Assembly (NCBI RefSeq): GCF_002140715.2
Contig: NZ_NGLE02000001.1
Span: 3,314,001 to 3,378,000 of the forward strand
Origin: Enterococcus sp. 4G2_DIV0659
Lineage (GTDB): Bacteria > Bacillota > Bacilli > Lactobacillales > Enterococcaceae
Length of the DNA: 64,000 bases
Direction: 5' to 3'
A model generated the notes under the pieces. The model was not told the origin of the DNA, searched no databases, and was given only the letters and a program-made list of their open reading frames with translations. Below, in pieces: positions 57,300 through 64,000 of this stretch; within the stretch, counting starts at the first letter, position 1, and every line of letters begins with the position of its first letter. Both the position numbers and the translations under genes were made by a program.

Positions 57300-57815
57300 A
57301 TGAGATATTTAGTAGTAAGTGATAATCATGGAGATCGTGACGTTTTAGTTGACTTAGCTCAAACCTATCAAGGAAAAGTAGACAGAATGTTTCATTGCGG
57401 CGATTCAGAGTTAGAGCCCAATGATGTATTGTGGACTGATTTTATTGTTGTAGGGGGAAATTGTGATTATGATCCAAAATTTCCAGATACAGCTGTAGAA
57501 ATAGCTGGAGATGATACAATTTTTATGACTCATGGACATCTTGCAAATGTTCGTTTTGGTTTAACAAATCTAGCTTTACAAGCAGAATCTGCAAATGCTA
57601 ATATTGCTTTATTTGGTCATACACATGAAATTGGTTGTGAGGTGCAAGAGCATGTTCTTTATCTAAATCCGGGAAGTATCAGTCAACCAAGAGGGGCAAT
57701 CCAATTAAAATCATATGCGATTATTGAAAGTACATCGGATACATTTGAGATTCAGTATTACGGACGCGATCATAAACCATTTAAGGAATTGCATTTTATT
57801 TTCAATAAAAAATAG
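57300..57815 (+). CDS. YfcE/MJ0936-family metallophosphoesterase
   Basis: 171-residue calcineurin-like phosphodiesterase. Metal-binding motifs in order: SDNHGD (about 7-12), CGDSE (about 38-42), GGNCDYD (about 58-64), THGH (about 84-87) and GHTHE (about 114-118). The natural substrate is unknown; relatives hydrolyse phosphodiesters in vitro. It starts 10 bp after the rph-rdgB gene, with GGAGGC 8 nt before the ATG, and closes the murI operon. Confidence 0.9.
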   Translation: MRYLVVSDNHGDRDVLVDLAQTYQGKVDRMFHCGDSELEPNDVLWTDFIVVGGNCDYDPKFPDTAVEIAGDDTIFMTHGHLANVRFGLTNLALQAESANANIALFGHTHEIGCEVQEHVLYLNPGSISQPRGAIQLKSYAIIESTSDTFEIQYYGRDHKPFKELHFIFNKK

Positions 57816-57831
57816 TTTGGAAAGAGGTTGA

Positions 57832-57934
57832 GATAAAAGTCGATTAGGTTCGAGCAATTGGAGTAAAAATCGAACAATACGCTTCTTGTATTGCTCGATT
57901 TTTACTCCAATTGCCGAAGAACCTGACTTTTGTC
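57832..57934. repeat. 103-base near-perfect palindrome
   Basis: 57832-57880 and 57888-57934 are complementary with few mismatches around a 7-nt loop. The core includes a 20-bp perfect stretch (GCAATTGGAGTAAAAATCGA against its complement) and a further 6-bp stem next to the loop. No T-run follows. It is much longer than a terminator needs and resembles a miniature dispersed palindrome. Confidence 0.6.
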
Positions 57935-57954
57935 CACCGTTTATTAGGAATTAG

Positions 57955-57993
57955 AGTGTGAAACAAAACTGATCTTTAGTTTTGTCACGCACC
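57955..57993 (+). terminator. Second hairpin after the phosphodiesterase gene
   Basis: GTGTGAAACAAAACT and AGTTTTGTCACGCAC pair over 8 bp plus an outer GTG/CAC. It is followed by CCTTTTC, a poor T-run. Confidence 0.45.
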
Positions 57994-58142
57994 CTTTTCA
58001 ATGAATTCATCAAGTGAAAAACCTTACGTTTAAATCTTAATTTTTTTTAACAATTATGAAAAAAGTTTGAATTTGAAGACATTTGCATCCGTTTTCGGTA
58101 CAATAATAGCTGTGGCAAAGAAAATGAAATGGAGGCACTCCA

Positions 58143-58640
58143 ATGATTGGAACTGCTGTTAAAGAATTACTATTAGAAAAACAAGAAACTTTTTTGATAC
58201 CTGCAGAAAATGTAGCGAATGTGATGTGTTTAAACCCCTTAAGCCATGCTTTGTTGGTATTGTCTCAAGTAAAATATTCAAAAATACCCGTTCTAGATAA
58301 AGGCGATCGGTTTGTAGGATTGATCAGCTTATCAGACGTTGTCGATAAAATGTTTGATATTACCTCTGTTGATTTTGACAAGCTAAAAGATTTTACTGTA
58401 GCAGATGTGATGGAAGTTAATGTCCCGGTCATTGGTGAAAAATGGGAATTAGAAGATGTATTACATTTATTAGTTGATGCAGCATTTCTACCAGTCGTGG
58501 ATGATAATCAATGTTTTAAAGGGATTATTACCCGTAAAGAATTATTAAAAGCAATCAACCATATGGCGCATGAAATAGAACGAAAGAATGTCATTCTACC
58601 AAAATCTGATGAAGAAGCTAGAGAAATGAAAGCAATTTGA
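58143..58640 (+). CDS. CBS-pair protein, c-di-AMP-binding DarB/CbpB-like
   Basis: 165 residues consisting of two CBS motifs (about 15-75 and 85-150) and little else, which is the DarB (YkuL) / CbpB layout. In B. subtilis and Listeria this protein binds c-di-AMP and, when free, stimulates the (p)ppGpp synthase Rel and pyruvate carboxylase; that is family knowledge. The neighbouring dapH and dapL match the B. subtilis ykuL/ykuQ/ykuR neighbourhood. GGAGG lies 8 nt before the ATG. A small CBS protein of other function cannot be excluded. Confidence 0.8.
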   Translation: MIGTAVKELLLEKQETFLIPAENVANVMCLNPLSHALLVLSQVKYSKIPVLDKGDRFVGLISLSDVVDKMFDITSVDFDKLKDFTVADVMEVNVPVIGEKWELEDVLHLLVDAAFLPVVDDNQCFKGIITRKELLKAINHMAHEIERKNVILPKSDEEAREMKAI

Positions 58641-58691
58641 TTTTTGAAGAGCGAAGAAGGTAAATGTTAGATAAGTGAAGGGAGCTATTCA

Positions 58692-59393
58692 ATGGACGCA
58701 TATGAAATTATCAATTATATTGGGAACGCTGAGAAAAAAACACCAGTAAAGGTGACACTGAAAGGGAAATTAAAAGAAGTGACCTTTCCCGATGAGATTC
58801 AAGCATTTACCAATTGCAAAACAGGAACATTATTTGGGGAATGGAAGGTCGTCAAAGCTTTTCTAGATGAGTACGAAGAAAAAATCGAGGATTATGTTGT
58901 TGAAAATGATGCGCGTAATTCTGCGATTCCAATGCTTGATATCAAAGAAGTTAATGCTCGCATCGAACCTGGGGCAATTATCCGAGACCAAGTTGAAATT
59001 GGCAATAATGCAGTTATCATGATGGGGGCTGTGATTAATATTGGAGCAGTCATTGGTGATGGAACGATGATTGATATGGGCGCAATTCTTGGTGGTCGCG
59101 CAACGGTCGGCAAAAATTGTCATATCGGTGCGGGAACAGTGCTTGCAGGTGTCATCGAGCCTCCTAGTGCAGAACCAGTTATCATCGAAGATAATGTGCT
59201 GATTGGTGCTAACGCTGTAGTACTTGAAGGAATTCGAGTTGGTGAAGGAGCAGTTGTTGCAGCAGGAGCAATTGTTGTTGACGATGTCGCACCAAACACA
59301 GTAGTCGCTGGTGTGCCTGCTAGAAAAATCAAAGATATAGATGAAAAAACAAAAGGCAAGACCAATATGATGGAAGAATTGCGCAAGTTGTAA
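58692..59393 (+). CDS. dapH: Tetrahydrodipicolinate N-acetyltransferase
   Basis: 233-residue enzyme of the acetyl branch of lysine/diaminopimelate synthesis. After an N-terminal domain (about 1-88) comes a left-handed parallel beta helix of hexapeptide repeats (about 90-210, e.g. [17 protein letters not shown] and [16 protein letters not shown]), typical of trimeric acetyltransferases. GGGAG lies about 9 nt before the ATG. It ends in a pair of terminator-like hairpins. The deacetylase acting later in this branch is encoded at 62806, separated by a transporter operon. Confidence 0.94.
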   Translation: MDAYEIINYIGNAEKKTPVKVTLKGKLKEVTFPDEIQAFTNCKTGTLFGEWKVVKAFLDEYEEKIEDYVVENDARNSAIPMLDIKEVNARIEPGAIIRDQVEIGNNAVIMMGAVINIGAVIGDGTMIDMGAILGGRATVGKNCHIGAGTVLAGVIEPPSAEPVIIEDNVLIGANAVVLEGIRVGEGAVVAAGAIVVDDVAPNTVVAGVPARKIKDIDEKTKGKTNMMEELRKL

Positions 59394-59403
59394 GTGATTC
59401 GTA

Positions 59404-59508
59404 AAAAAGTGATGTATCATCACCTTTTAATCTATTAGTTTATTACGTAGTCTTATCTAATAGTTCTAGGGAACTAACTCAAAGAGTTTGTTCCCTAGAA
59501 CTATTTTT
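59404..59508 (+). terminator. Double terminator after dapH
   Basis: A first hairpin GTGATG/CATCAC with A/T flanks lies at about 59404-59428. A second, very strong one has AATAGTTCTAGGGAAC (59459-59474) against GTTCCCTAGAACTATT (59490-59505), extended inward by AACTC/GAGTT, and a T-run. Confidence 0.88.
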
Positions 59509-59636
59509 TGTGTACATCAAAAATACACTGTATACAACTTTCAATTGTGTAAGTTGACTGTTAGCCAATTCAATTTTCTGTAAGATTGTTTCCGCTTATA
59601 ATCTATCCTATAGAGAAACTAGGAGGAACACAAATT

Positions 59637-60788
59637 ATGAAAAGTAAAAAATTTAAATTGATTATCGGTGGTATTGTACTAGGAGTATTAGGAGGAAGCT
59701 ATTTCTTGTTTTTTCCTTCTTCAGACAATATGGAACCAGCATATAATGTTTTTACGTTAAATCAGCTAGATCCACTTCTGTTAAAAGGAGAAGTGAAGGC
59801 AACACAAACACAAGATGTTTTTTATGATCAAACATTGGGAAGCATTGCTGATATTCCAGTTAAACACGAACAAGAGGTTAAAAATGGGGATGTTTTACTG
59901 AATTATCAAAATAGTGAGGCGCAAAATAGAGCGGACCAACAACAGCGCGCAGTGAATAAAAGTAGCATATCCGCTCAGCAAGCTGCACAAAATTTAAGCA
60001 GAGCACAAGTAAGATACAATGAATCGCAAGCAAAATTAGACCAAAATACTGCCGAATATAATAGAGAAGCTGATCCAGAGAAAAAAGAAGAGTTGAAAGG
60101 AAAAGTTGAACAGCAAAAATCAGAAGTGACGACATTTAACAATGAAGTTATACAAGCTCAACAAGCACTTGAGTTAGCAAATACAGAAGTAAATGATGAA
60201 GCAGCTTCATTAGAATCGGAACAAGGAAAAGTTACATCAACGGTGAATGCGACAATTGATGGGATTGCAATGGTCAATGAAGCAGGTAAAAAATCGCTAG
60301 AAACACCACTAATACAAGTATTAAGTAAGGCAAAACAAATCAAAGGAACTGTAACAGAATATGATTTTAATAAACTGTCAATCGGTCAAGAAGTTAGTGT
60401 TACTTCAATTGGATCGAGTGAAACGACTCAAGGAAAAATCAGTGCTATTAATCAATTGCCAAAAACAAAAAATAATAGCGATGCGGAAATCCCTACCTAT
60501 GAATTTATTGTGGATGGAGATTTCACTTGGGCGTATGGTTCTTCTGTCCAAGTCTCTTTAAACCAATCACAACTGTTTTTACCTGAAAAATCTATCGTTT
60601 CTAAAGATGATAAGACGTTTGTCTACACGTATAAAAACGGTCGAGCATCAAAAACGGAAGTGAAAGTAGTGGATCAACAAGGAACAAAAAAAGTTGAGTC
60701 CGGTGTATCAAAAGGAACCAAAATTATTAGTAATCCTGACGAATCCTTAAAAGATAAGGCAGAAGTGCAGGTGGTTGAAAATGATTAA
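59637..60788 (+). CDS. MacA/HlyD-type membrane fusion protein of an ABC exporter
   Basis: 383 residues from the ATG at 59637 (AGGAGG 11 nt upstream; the frame is open to 59586). One N-terminal membrane helix (about 5-26) is followed by a lipoyl/barrel-sandwich half (about 45-90), a long coiled-coil hairpin (about 92-190, rich in Gln, Glu, Lys), the second lipoyl half (VNATIDGIAMVNEAG) and a beta-barrel. This is the adaptor of MacAB-type exporters in Gram-positives. The cargo is unknown; peptides or antimicrobials are usual. It overlaps the ATPase gene by 8 bp. Confidence 0.87.
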   Translation: MKSKKFKLIIGGIVLGVLGGSYFLFFPSSDNMEPAYNVFTLNQLDPLLLKGEVKATQTQDVFYDQTLGSIADIPVKHEQEVKNGDVLLNYQNSEAQNRADQQQRAVNKSSISAQQAAQNLSRAQVRYNESQAKLDQNTAEYNREADPEKKEELKGKVEQQKSEVTTFNNEVIQAQQALELANTEVNDEAASLESEQGKVTSTVNATIDGIAMVNEAGKKSLETPLIQVLSKAKQIKGTVTEYDFNKLSIGQEVSVTSIGSSETTQGKISAINQLPKTKNNSDAEIPTYEFIVDGDFTWAYGSSVQVSLNQSQLFLPEKSIVSKDDKTFVYTYKNGRASKTEVKVVDQQGTKKVESGVSKGTKIISNPDESLKDKAEVQVVEND

Positions 60789-61461
60789 ATTAGAGCAAAT
60801 TAATAAATATTACACATTAGCAGAGGAACGTTTACATGTTTTAAAAAACATCAATTTTGAGATTAAAGAAAAAGAGTTTGTCGCAGTAATGGGACCATCT
60901 GGATCTGGGAAATCAACGTTGATTAACTTAATTGGTTTTATTGATAAAAAATTTGAAGGAACATATTTATTTGAAGGAAAAAAAATTACGGACTTTTCGG
61001 ATAAAGAACTTTCAATGATTAGAAATAAATCGGTAGGATTTGTCTTTCAAAATTTTAGCTTGATTGAGAACAATACGGTATTTGAAAATATCGAATTACC
61101 TTTGTTATACAATGGTTCTGCTTATACAGATACAAAAAAAAGAGTGCAGGAGGTTTTGGAAAAAGTTGGGTTAGGAGATAAAGGGAATAAATATCCTAAA
61201 CAACTTTCAGGTGGACAGCAACAGCGTATTGCTATTGCTCGAGCGATTGTTAATTCTCCAAGATTTATCATTGCAGATGAACCAACAGGAGCACTGGATT
61301 CCAAAACATCAGACGATATTATGAAGTTGTTTCAAGATTTAAATAAAGAAGAGGGTGTAACAATTATTTTAGTTACACATAACCCTGAAATGGTTCATTA
61401 TTGCGATCGTTTAATTCGAGTAAAAGATGGCGAAATTGTAGAAGAGGAGTTGGTTCAATGA
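60781..61461 (+). CDS. MacB/LolD-type ABC exporter, ATP-binding subunit
   Basis: 226-residue ATPase. Walker [10 protein letters not shown] (about 38-46), Q-loop FVFQNFSLI, signature [16 protein letters not shown] (about 138-153), Walker [16 protein letters not shown] (about 158-172) and switch His in VTHNPE are all present. The start ATG at 60781 follows AGGTGG; a TTG 6 nt upstream is in frame but less likely. It ends with a 4-bp overlap (ATGA) into the permease gene, so the three exporter genes are translationally coupled. Confidence 0.92.
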   Translation: MIKLEQINKYYTLAEERLHVLKNINFEIKEKEFVAVMGPSGSGKSTLINLIGFIDKKFEGTYLFEGKKITDFSDKELSMIRNKSVGFVFQNFSLIENNTVFENIELPLLYNGSAYTDTKKRVQEVLEKVGLGDKGNKYPKQLSGGQQQRIAIARAIVNSPRFIIADEPTGALDSKTSDDIMKLFQDLNKEEGVTIILVTHNPEMVHYCDRLIRVKDGEIVEEELVQ

Positions 61462-62663
61462 AGAATTTCGTTATTGGGAAGACAGCATTAAAATCAATTC
61501 TTAAAAATAAAAAGCGCAGTTTCCTAACGATGTTTGGTATTATTATTGGTATTGCGTCAGTGATCACAATTGTATCGATTGGGAATGGATTTAAGCGAGA
61601 TATGATCAATAAAATGTCAATGACGAACACGAATGAAAACGTGACAAACATTACTTTTAACTATTTTGATGTATCAAATGCATTTACTGAAAATGAAGTA
61701 TTTAAAAAGAGTGATCTTGATTTAATTAAAAATATCAAAGGAATAAACAAAGTAGATTTTTATAAGCCAAAGCAAAAACAAACAGAGCGTCAAATAGAAA
61801 TATACATCCGTGGTAAGAAATTGACGAAAAAAATAGAACGTGTGGAGCAAACAACCGTGGAGCTTTTAGCTGGTCGTCAAATTCAACCCAAAGATAATGA
61901 CACGTTAAATAAAGTCGTTGTACTTGATGAAGTATTAGCACAAAAATTGTTTGGCGATGCTGAAAAAGCTATTGGAAAAGGTTTTGAAGTGGGGAAAGAG
62001 ATCTTTACGATTGTAGGAGTAAAAGCCAGCGAAAGCGGCACATTATCGATGGACAACCAATCACCACTCGCTTACTTTCCTGTAAAGAGCTATGACCATT
62101 ATTTCCATAAACCAGAAAGTCAATCAATTTTAAACTTGGAAGTTATTCCTGGTGAAGATAAGGAAAAAGTCACCGCAGACGTTTTGAAACAACTGAATTT
62201 TAATGGTAGTTTGAGAAATACTGGTGAATATGAACAATATAATCCAAAATCAGATATTGATCAGATGGGCAGTATTTTAGATAACTTAACCTTATTTATT
62301 TCAGCAGTTGCGGGTATTTCATTGTTTATTGCAGGAGTTGGTGTGATGAATATGATGTATATCTCTGTCTCTGAACGAACAAAAGAAATTGGTGTTCGTC
62401 GTGCTTTAGGCGCAACAGAAATAGATATCAAAAAACAATTTTTAGCAGAAGGATTAACACTAACGCTGCTTGGAGGATTGATTGGCTATTTGTTAGGGAT
62501 GTTGCTAGGATTGCTTGCTTCGATCTTTTTACCTTTCGCAGTCCGACCAGATTTATTTACGATTGCGTTAGCTGTGGGAATTTCTATTTTAATTGGTGTT
62601 GTATTTAGTTACATGCCAGCTTCTGCAGCATCTAAAAAAGATTTAATTGATATTTTAAAATAA
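61458..62663 (+). CDS. MacB-type ABC exporter, permease subunit
   Basis: 401 residues from the ATG at 61458. Layout is MacB/FtsX-like: one helix near the N-terminus (about 20-42, MFGIIIGIASVITIVSIGNG), a large extracellular MacB core domain (about 45-265), then three helices (about 278-300, 325-360 and 370-395) with the coupling motif ERTKEIGVRRALGATEIDIK (about 307-326). It works with the ATPase and adaptor encoded just upstream. The operon sits between dapH and dapL without an obvious functional link to either. Confidence 0.9.
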   Translation: MKNFVIGKTALKSILKNKKRSFLTMFGIIIGIASVITIVSIGNGFKRDMINKMSMTNTNENVTNITFNYFDVSNAFTENEVFKKSDLDLIKNIKGINKVDFYKPKQKQTERQIEIYIRGKKLTKKIERVEQTTVELLAGRQIQPKDNDTLNKVVVLDEVLAQKLFGDAEKAIGKGFEVGKEIFTIVGVKASESGTLSMDNQSPLAYFPVKSYDHYFHKPESQSILNLEVIPGEDKEKVTADVLKQLNFNGSLRNTGEYEQYNPKSDIDQMGSILDNLTLFISAVAGISLFIAGVGVMNMMYISVSERTKEIGVRRALGATEIDIKKQFLAEGLTLTLLGGLIGYLLGMLLGLLASIFLPFAVRPDLFTIALAVGISILIGVVFSYMPASAASKKDLIDILK

Positions 62664-62664
62664 G

Positions 62665-62710
62665 AAAAAAATGCAGTTTACTTCATAAGCATTGGAGAGG
62701 CTGCATTTTT
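62665..62710 (+). terminator. Terminator after the exporter operon
   Basis: AAAAAATGCAG and CTGCATTTTT form a 10-bp stem around a 24-nt loop and end in a T-run. Confidence 0.75.
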
Positions 62711-62805
62711 CTTTTTGACTCAGTCATCAAAAATAATGCTATACATGCTCTGTCAAACAGTGTACAATTTTTTCTATAAAGAACGAGAAGGGGAGTGCGG
62801 ATAAA

Positions 62806-63933
62806 GTGATTCAAGATAAATTAATCGACATTCGTAGAGAACTACATAAAATTCCTGAGATTGGATTAGAAGAGGTAAAAACGCAAAAAAAGTTAATAGA
62901 AATTATTGCTTCCATAGATAAAAGTTACCTTGAAGTAAAAACTTGGAAAACAGGAATACTGGTTTTCGTCCATGGCTCAGCACCTGACAAAACAATTGGT
63001 TGGCGTGCGGATATTGATGGTCTGCCTATAACAGAAGAAGTGGTTTCAGATTTTCAATCAACACATATTGGTTTTATGCATGCGTGCGGTCACGATTTTC
63101 ATATGACAATCGGTTTGGGATTATTGGAACAATTATCATTTAAACAGCCGAAAAATAATTACTTATTTCTTTTTCAGCCAGCAGAAGAAAACGAAGCTGG
63201 TGGGATGTTAATGTATGAAGACAACGCATTTGGCTCTTGGTTACCAGATGAATTTTATGGATTGCATGTGAATCCGGACTTGCCGGTTGGTACGATAGCT
63301 ACTAGAGTTGGAACGTTGTTTGCGGCGACCTGTGAAGTGCAAATTACCCTGAAAGGAAAAGGTGGACATGCAGCGTTTCCTCATGCTTCTAATGATATGA
63401 TTGTAGCAGGTATGAGTCTTGTACAACAGGCGCAAACGATTGTTAGTCGCAATGTAAATCCAGTTGAAGGAGCTGTGGTGACTTTTGGCACGTTTCACGC
63501 AGGCACAGCGACAAATGTTATCGCAGGAGTTGCTACACTTTCCGGAACGATTCGTACGTTGACAGAAGAGATGAATCAATTAACCCAACAGCGGATCAAA
63601 GAAATTGGTGCAGGGATTGCTAAATCGTTTAATTGTGAAGTTGATGTTTTTCTGGATCAAAAAGGCTATGTTCCAGTAATTAATAATAAAGAAACAACAG
63701 AAAACTTTATGTCATTTATGGAGCACGAGGAAAGTGTTGTGTTCAAAGAAGCAGAAGTTGCTATGACAGGTGAAGATTTCGGTTACTTACTTTCTAAAGT
63801 TCCAGGAACAATGTTTTGGTTAGGTGTAGATAGTCCATTTGGGTTACATTCAGCAAAATTTGACCCCAATGAAGAAGCAATTACCTTTGGTGTAGAGCAT
63901 ATTAGTAGGTTTTTACAATCATTAGACAAATAA
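62806..63933 (+). CDS. dapL: N-acetyldiaminopimelate deacetylase
   Basis: 375-residue M20-type metallopeptidase. The GTG start at 62806 follows GGGGAG about 10 nt upstream. Metal ligands lie in [11 protein letters not shown] (about 94-104) and EENEAGGM (about 127-134); the lid domain (about 170-280) includes [11 protein letters not shown]20 members also include hippurate and other amidohydrolases, but length, motif pattern and the presence of dapH 3 kb upstream (B. subtilis ykuQ-ykuR order) favour the diaminopimelate enzyme, which removes the acetyl group before epimerisation. Annotated dapL by analogy with YkuR. Confidence 0.88.
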   Translation: MIQDKLIDIRRELHKIPEIGLEEVKTQKKLIEIIASIDKSYLEVKTWKTGILVFVHGSAPDKTIGWRADIDGLPITEEVVSDFQSTHIGFMHACGHDFHMTIGLGLLEQLSFKQPKNNYLFLFQPAEENEAGGMLMYEDNAFGSWLPDEFYGLHVNPDLPVGTIATRVGTLFAATCEVQITLKGKGGHAAFPHASNDMIVAGMSLVQQAQTIVSRNVNPVEGAVVTFGTFHAGTATNVIAGVATLSGTIRTLTEEMNQLTQQRIKEIGAGIAKSFNCEVDVFLDQKGYVPVINNKETTENFMSFMEHEESVVFKEAEVAMTGEDFGYLLSKVPGTMFWLGVDSPFGLHSAKFDPNEEAITFGVEHISRFLQSLDK

Positions 63934-63983
63934 AAAAATGGATCAAACGGTTGATACAATAACCATTTGATCCATTTTTTTAT
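63932..63983 (+). terminator. Terminator after dapL
   Basis: AAAAAATGGATCAAA and TTTGATCCATTTTTT form a 15-bp stem, extended inward by GGTT/AACC, and end in a T-run. Confidence 0.88.
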
Positions 63984-64000
63984 TTTAATGTAATTGGTGT

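Larger units (their letters stand above)
57816..58142. other. Intergenic region with two hairpins before darB
   Basis: This gap of 327 bases holds a very long hairpin (57832-57934), a second hairpin (57955-57993) and an A/T-rich stretch with GGTACAAT (58096-58103) as a possible -10 for the next gene. No ORF is visible. Confidence 0.6.

Noticed and set aside
58863..59423. 186-codon minus-strand frame over dapH
   Set aside because: Cys/Asn/His-rich translation is the shadow of the hexapeptide repeats of dapH.

Overview
This is a low-GC Gram-positive chromosomal segment. Gene content and order (polC, zapA-cvpA-mutS2-trxA-uvrC, a WxL/DUF916 surface-protein locus, rexB-rexA, a T-box in front of pheST, murI followed by a fused RNase PH/RdgB gene, darB-dapH-dapL) point to Enterococcus, probably a relative of the E. 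faecalis / E. haemoperoxidus-moraviensis-caccae branch. The species is inferred from gene content and order; no database was searched. No rRNA, tRNA, CRISPR array, insertion sequence or prophage is visible.

Layout. 1-4580: polC. 4581-8046: a repeat-rich gap and an isolated 1002-residue surface protein. 8333-14176: housekeeping block zapA-cvpA-mutS2, trxA, uvrC. 14307-16676: ABC-2 exporter behind a direct-repeat operator. 16806-19361: a LacI regulator divergent from a GH4 6-phospho-glycosidase. 19453-31670: a surface-protein island with a divergent Mga-type regulator, two large tandem-duplicated WxL-like proteins, a short LPXTG-type protein, a decayed third copy, three small WxL proteins, a DUF916/DUF3324 membrane protein and a winged-helix regulator with a degenerate receiver. 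31822-36247: flavoprotein, gdhA, pgi. 36248-36963: decayed DNA. 36964-38433: a second Mga-type regulator. 38711-47372: small membrane protein, lepB, rexB-rexA. 47440-51593: HxlR regulator, T-box, pheST. 51649-54660: polar amino-acid ABC importer. 55126-63933: murI, rph-rdgB, phosphodiesterase, darB, dapH, a MacA/MacB-type exporter, dapL.

How it fits together. The most interesting part is the surface-protein system. Four genes (5038, 21295, 23927 and 26523) share one promoter design: arms of an ATCCAAAA...TTTTGGAT inverted repeat whose starts lie 28 bp apart, followed by a TATNAT -10 box exactly 31 bp from the start of the right arm, with no good -35. That is what a promoter dependent on an activator would look like, and two paralogous Mga-type regulators in the window are the obvious candidates. 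One of the four genes lies 16 kb from the rest, so the element defines a small regulon rather than one operon. The DUF916 gene at the end of the island stops directly after an in-frame A AAA AAG heptamer, and a -1 shift there would add 19 basic residues. That could be programmed frameshifting or a recent indel.
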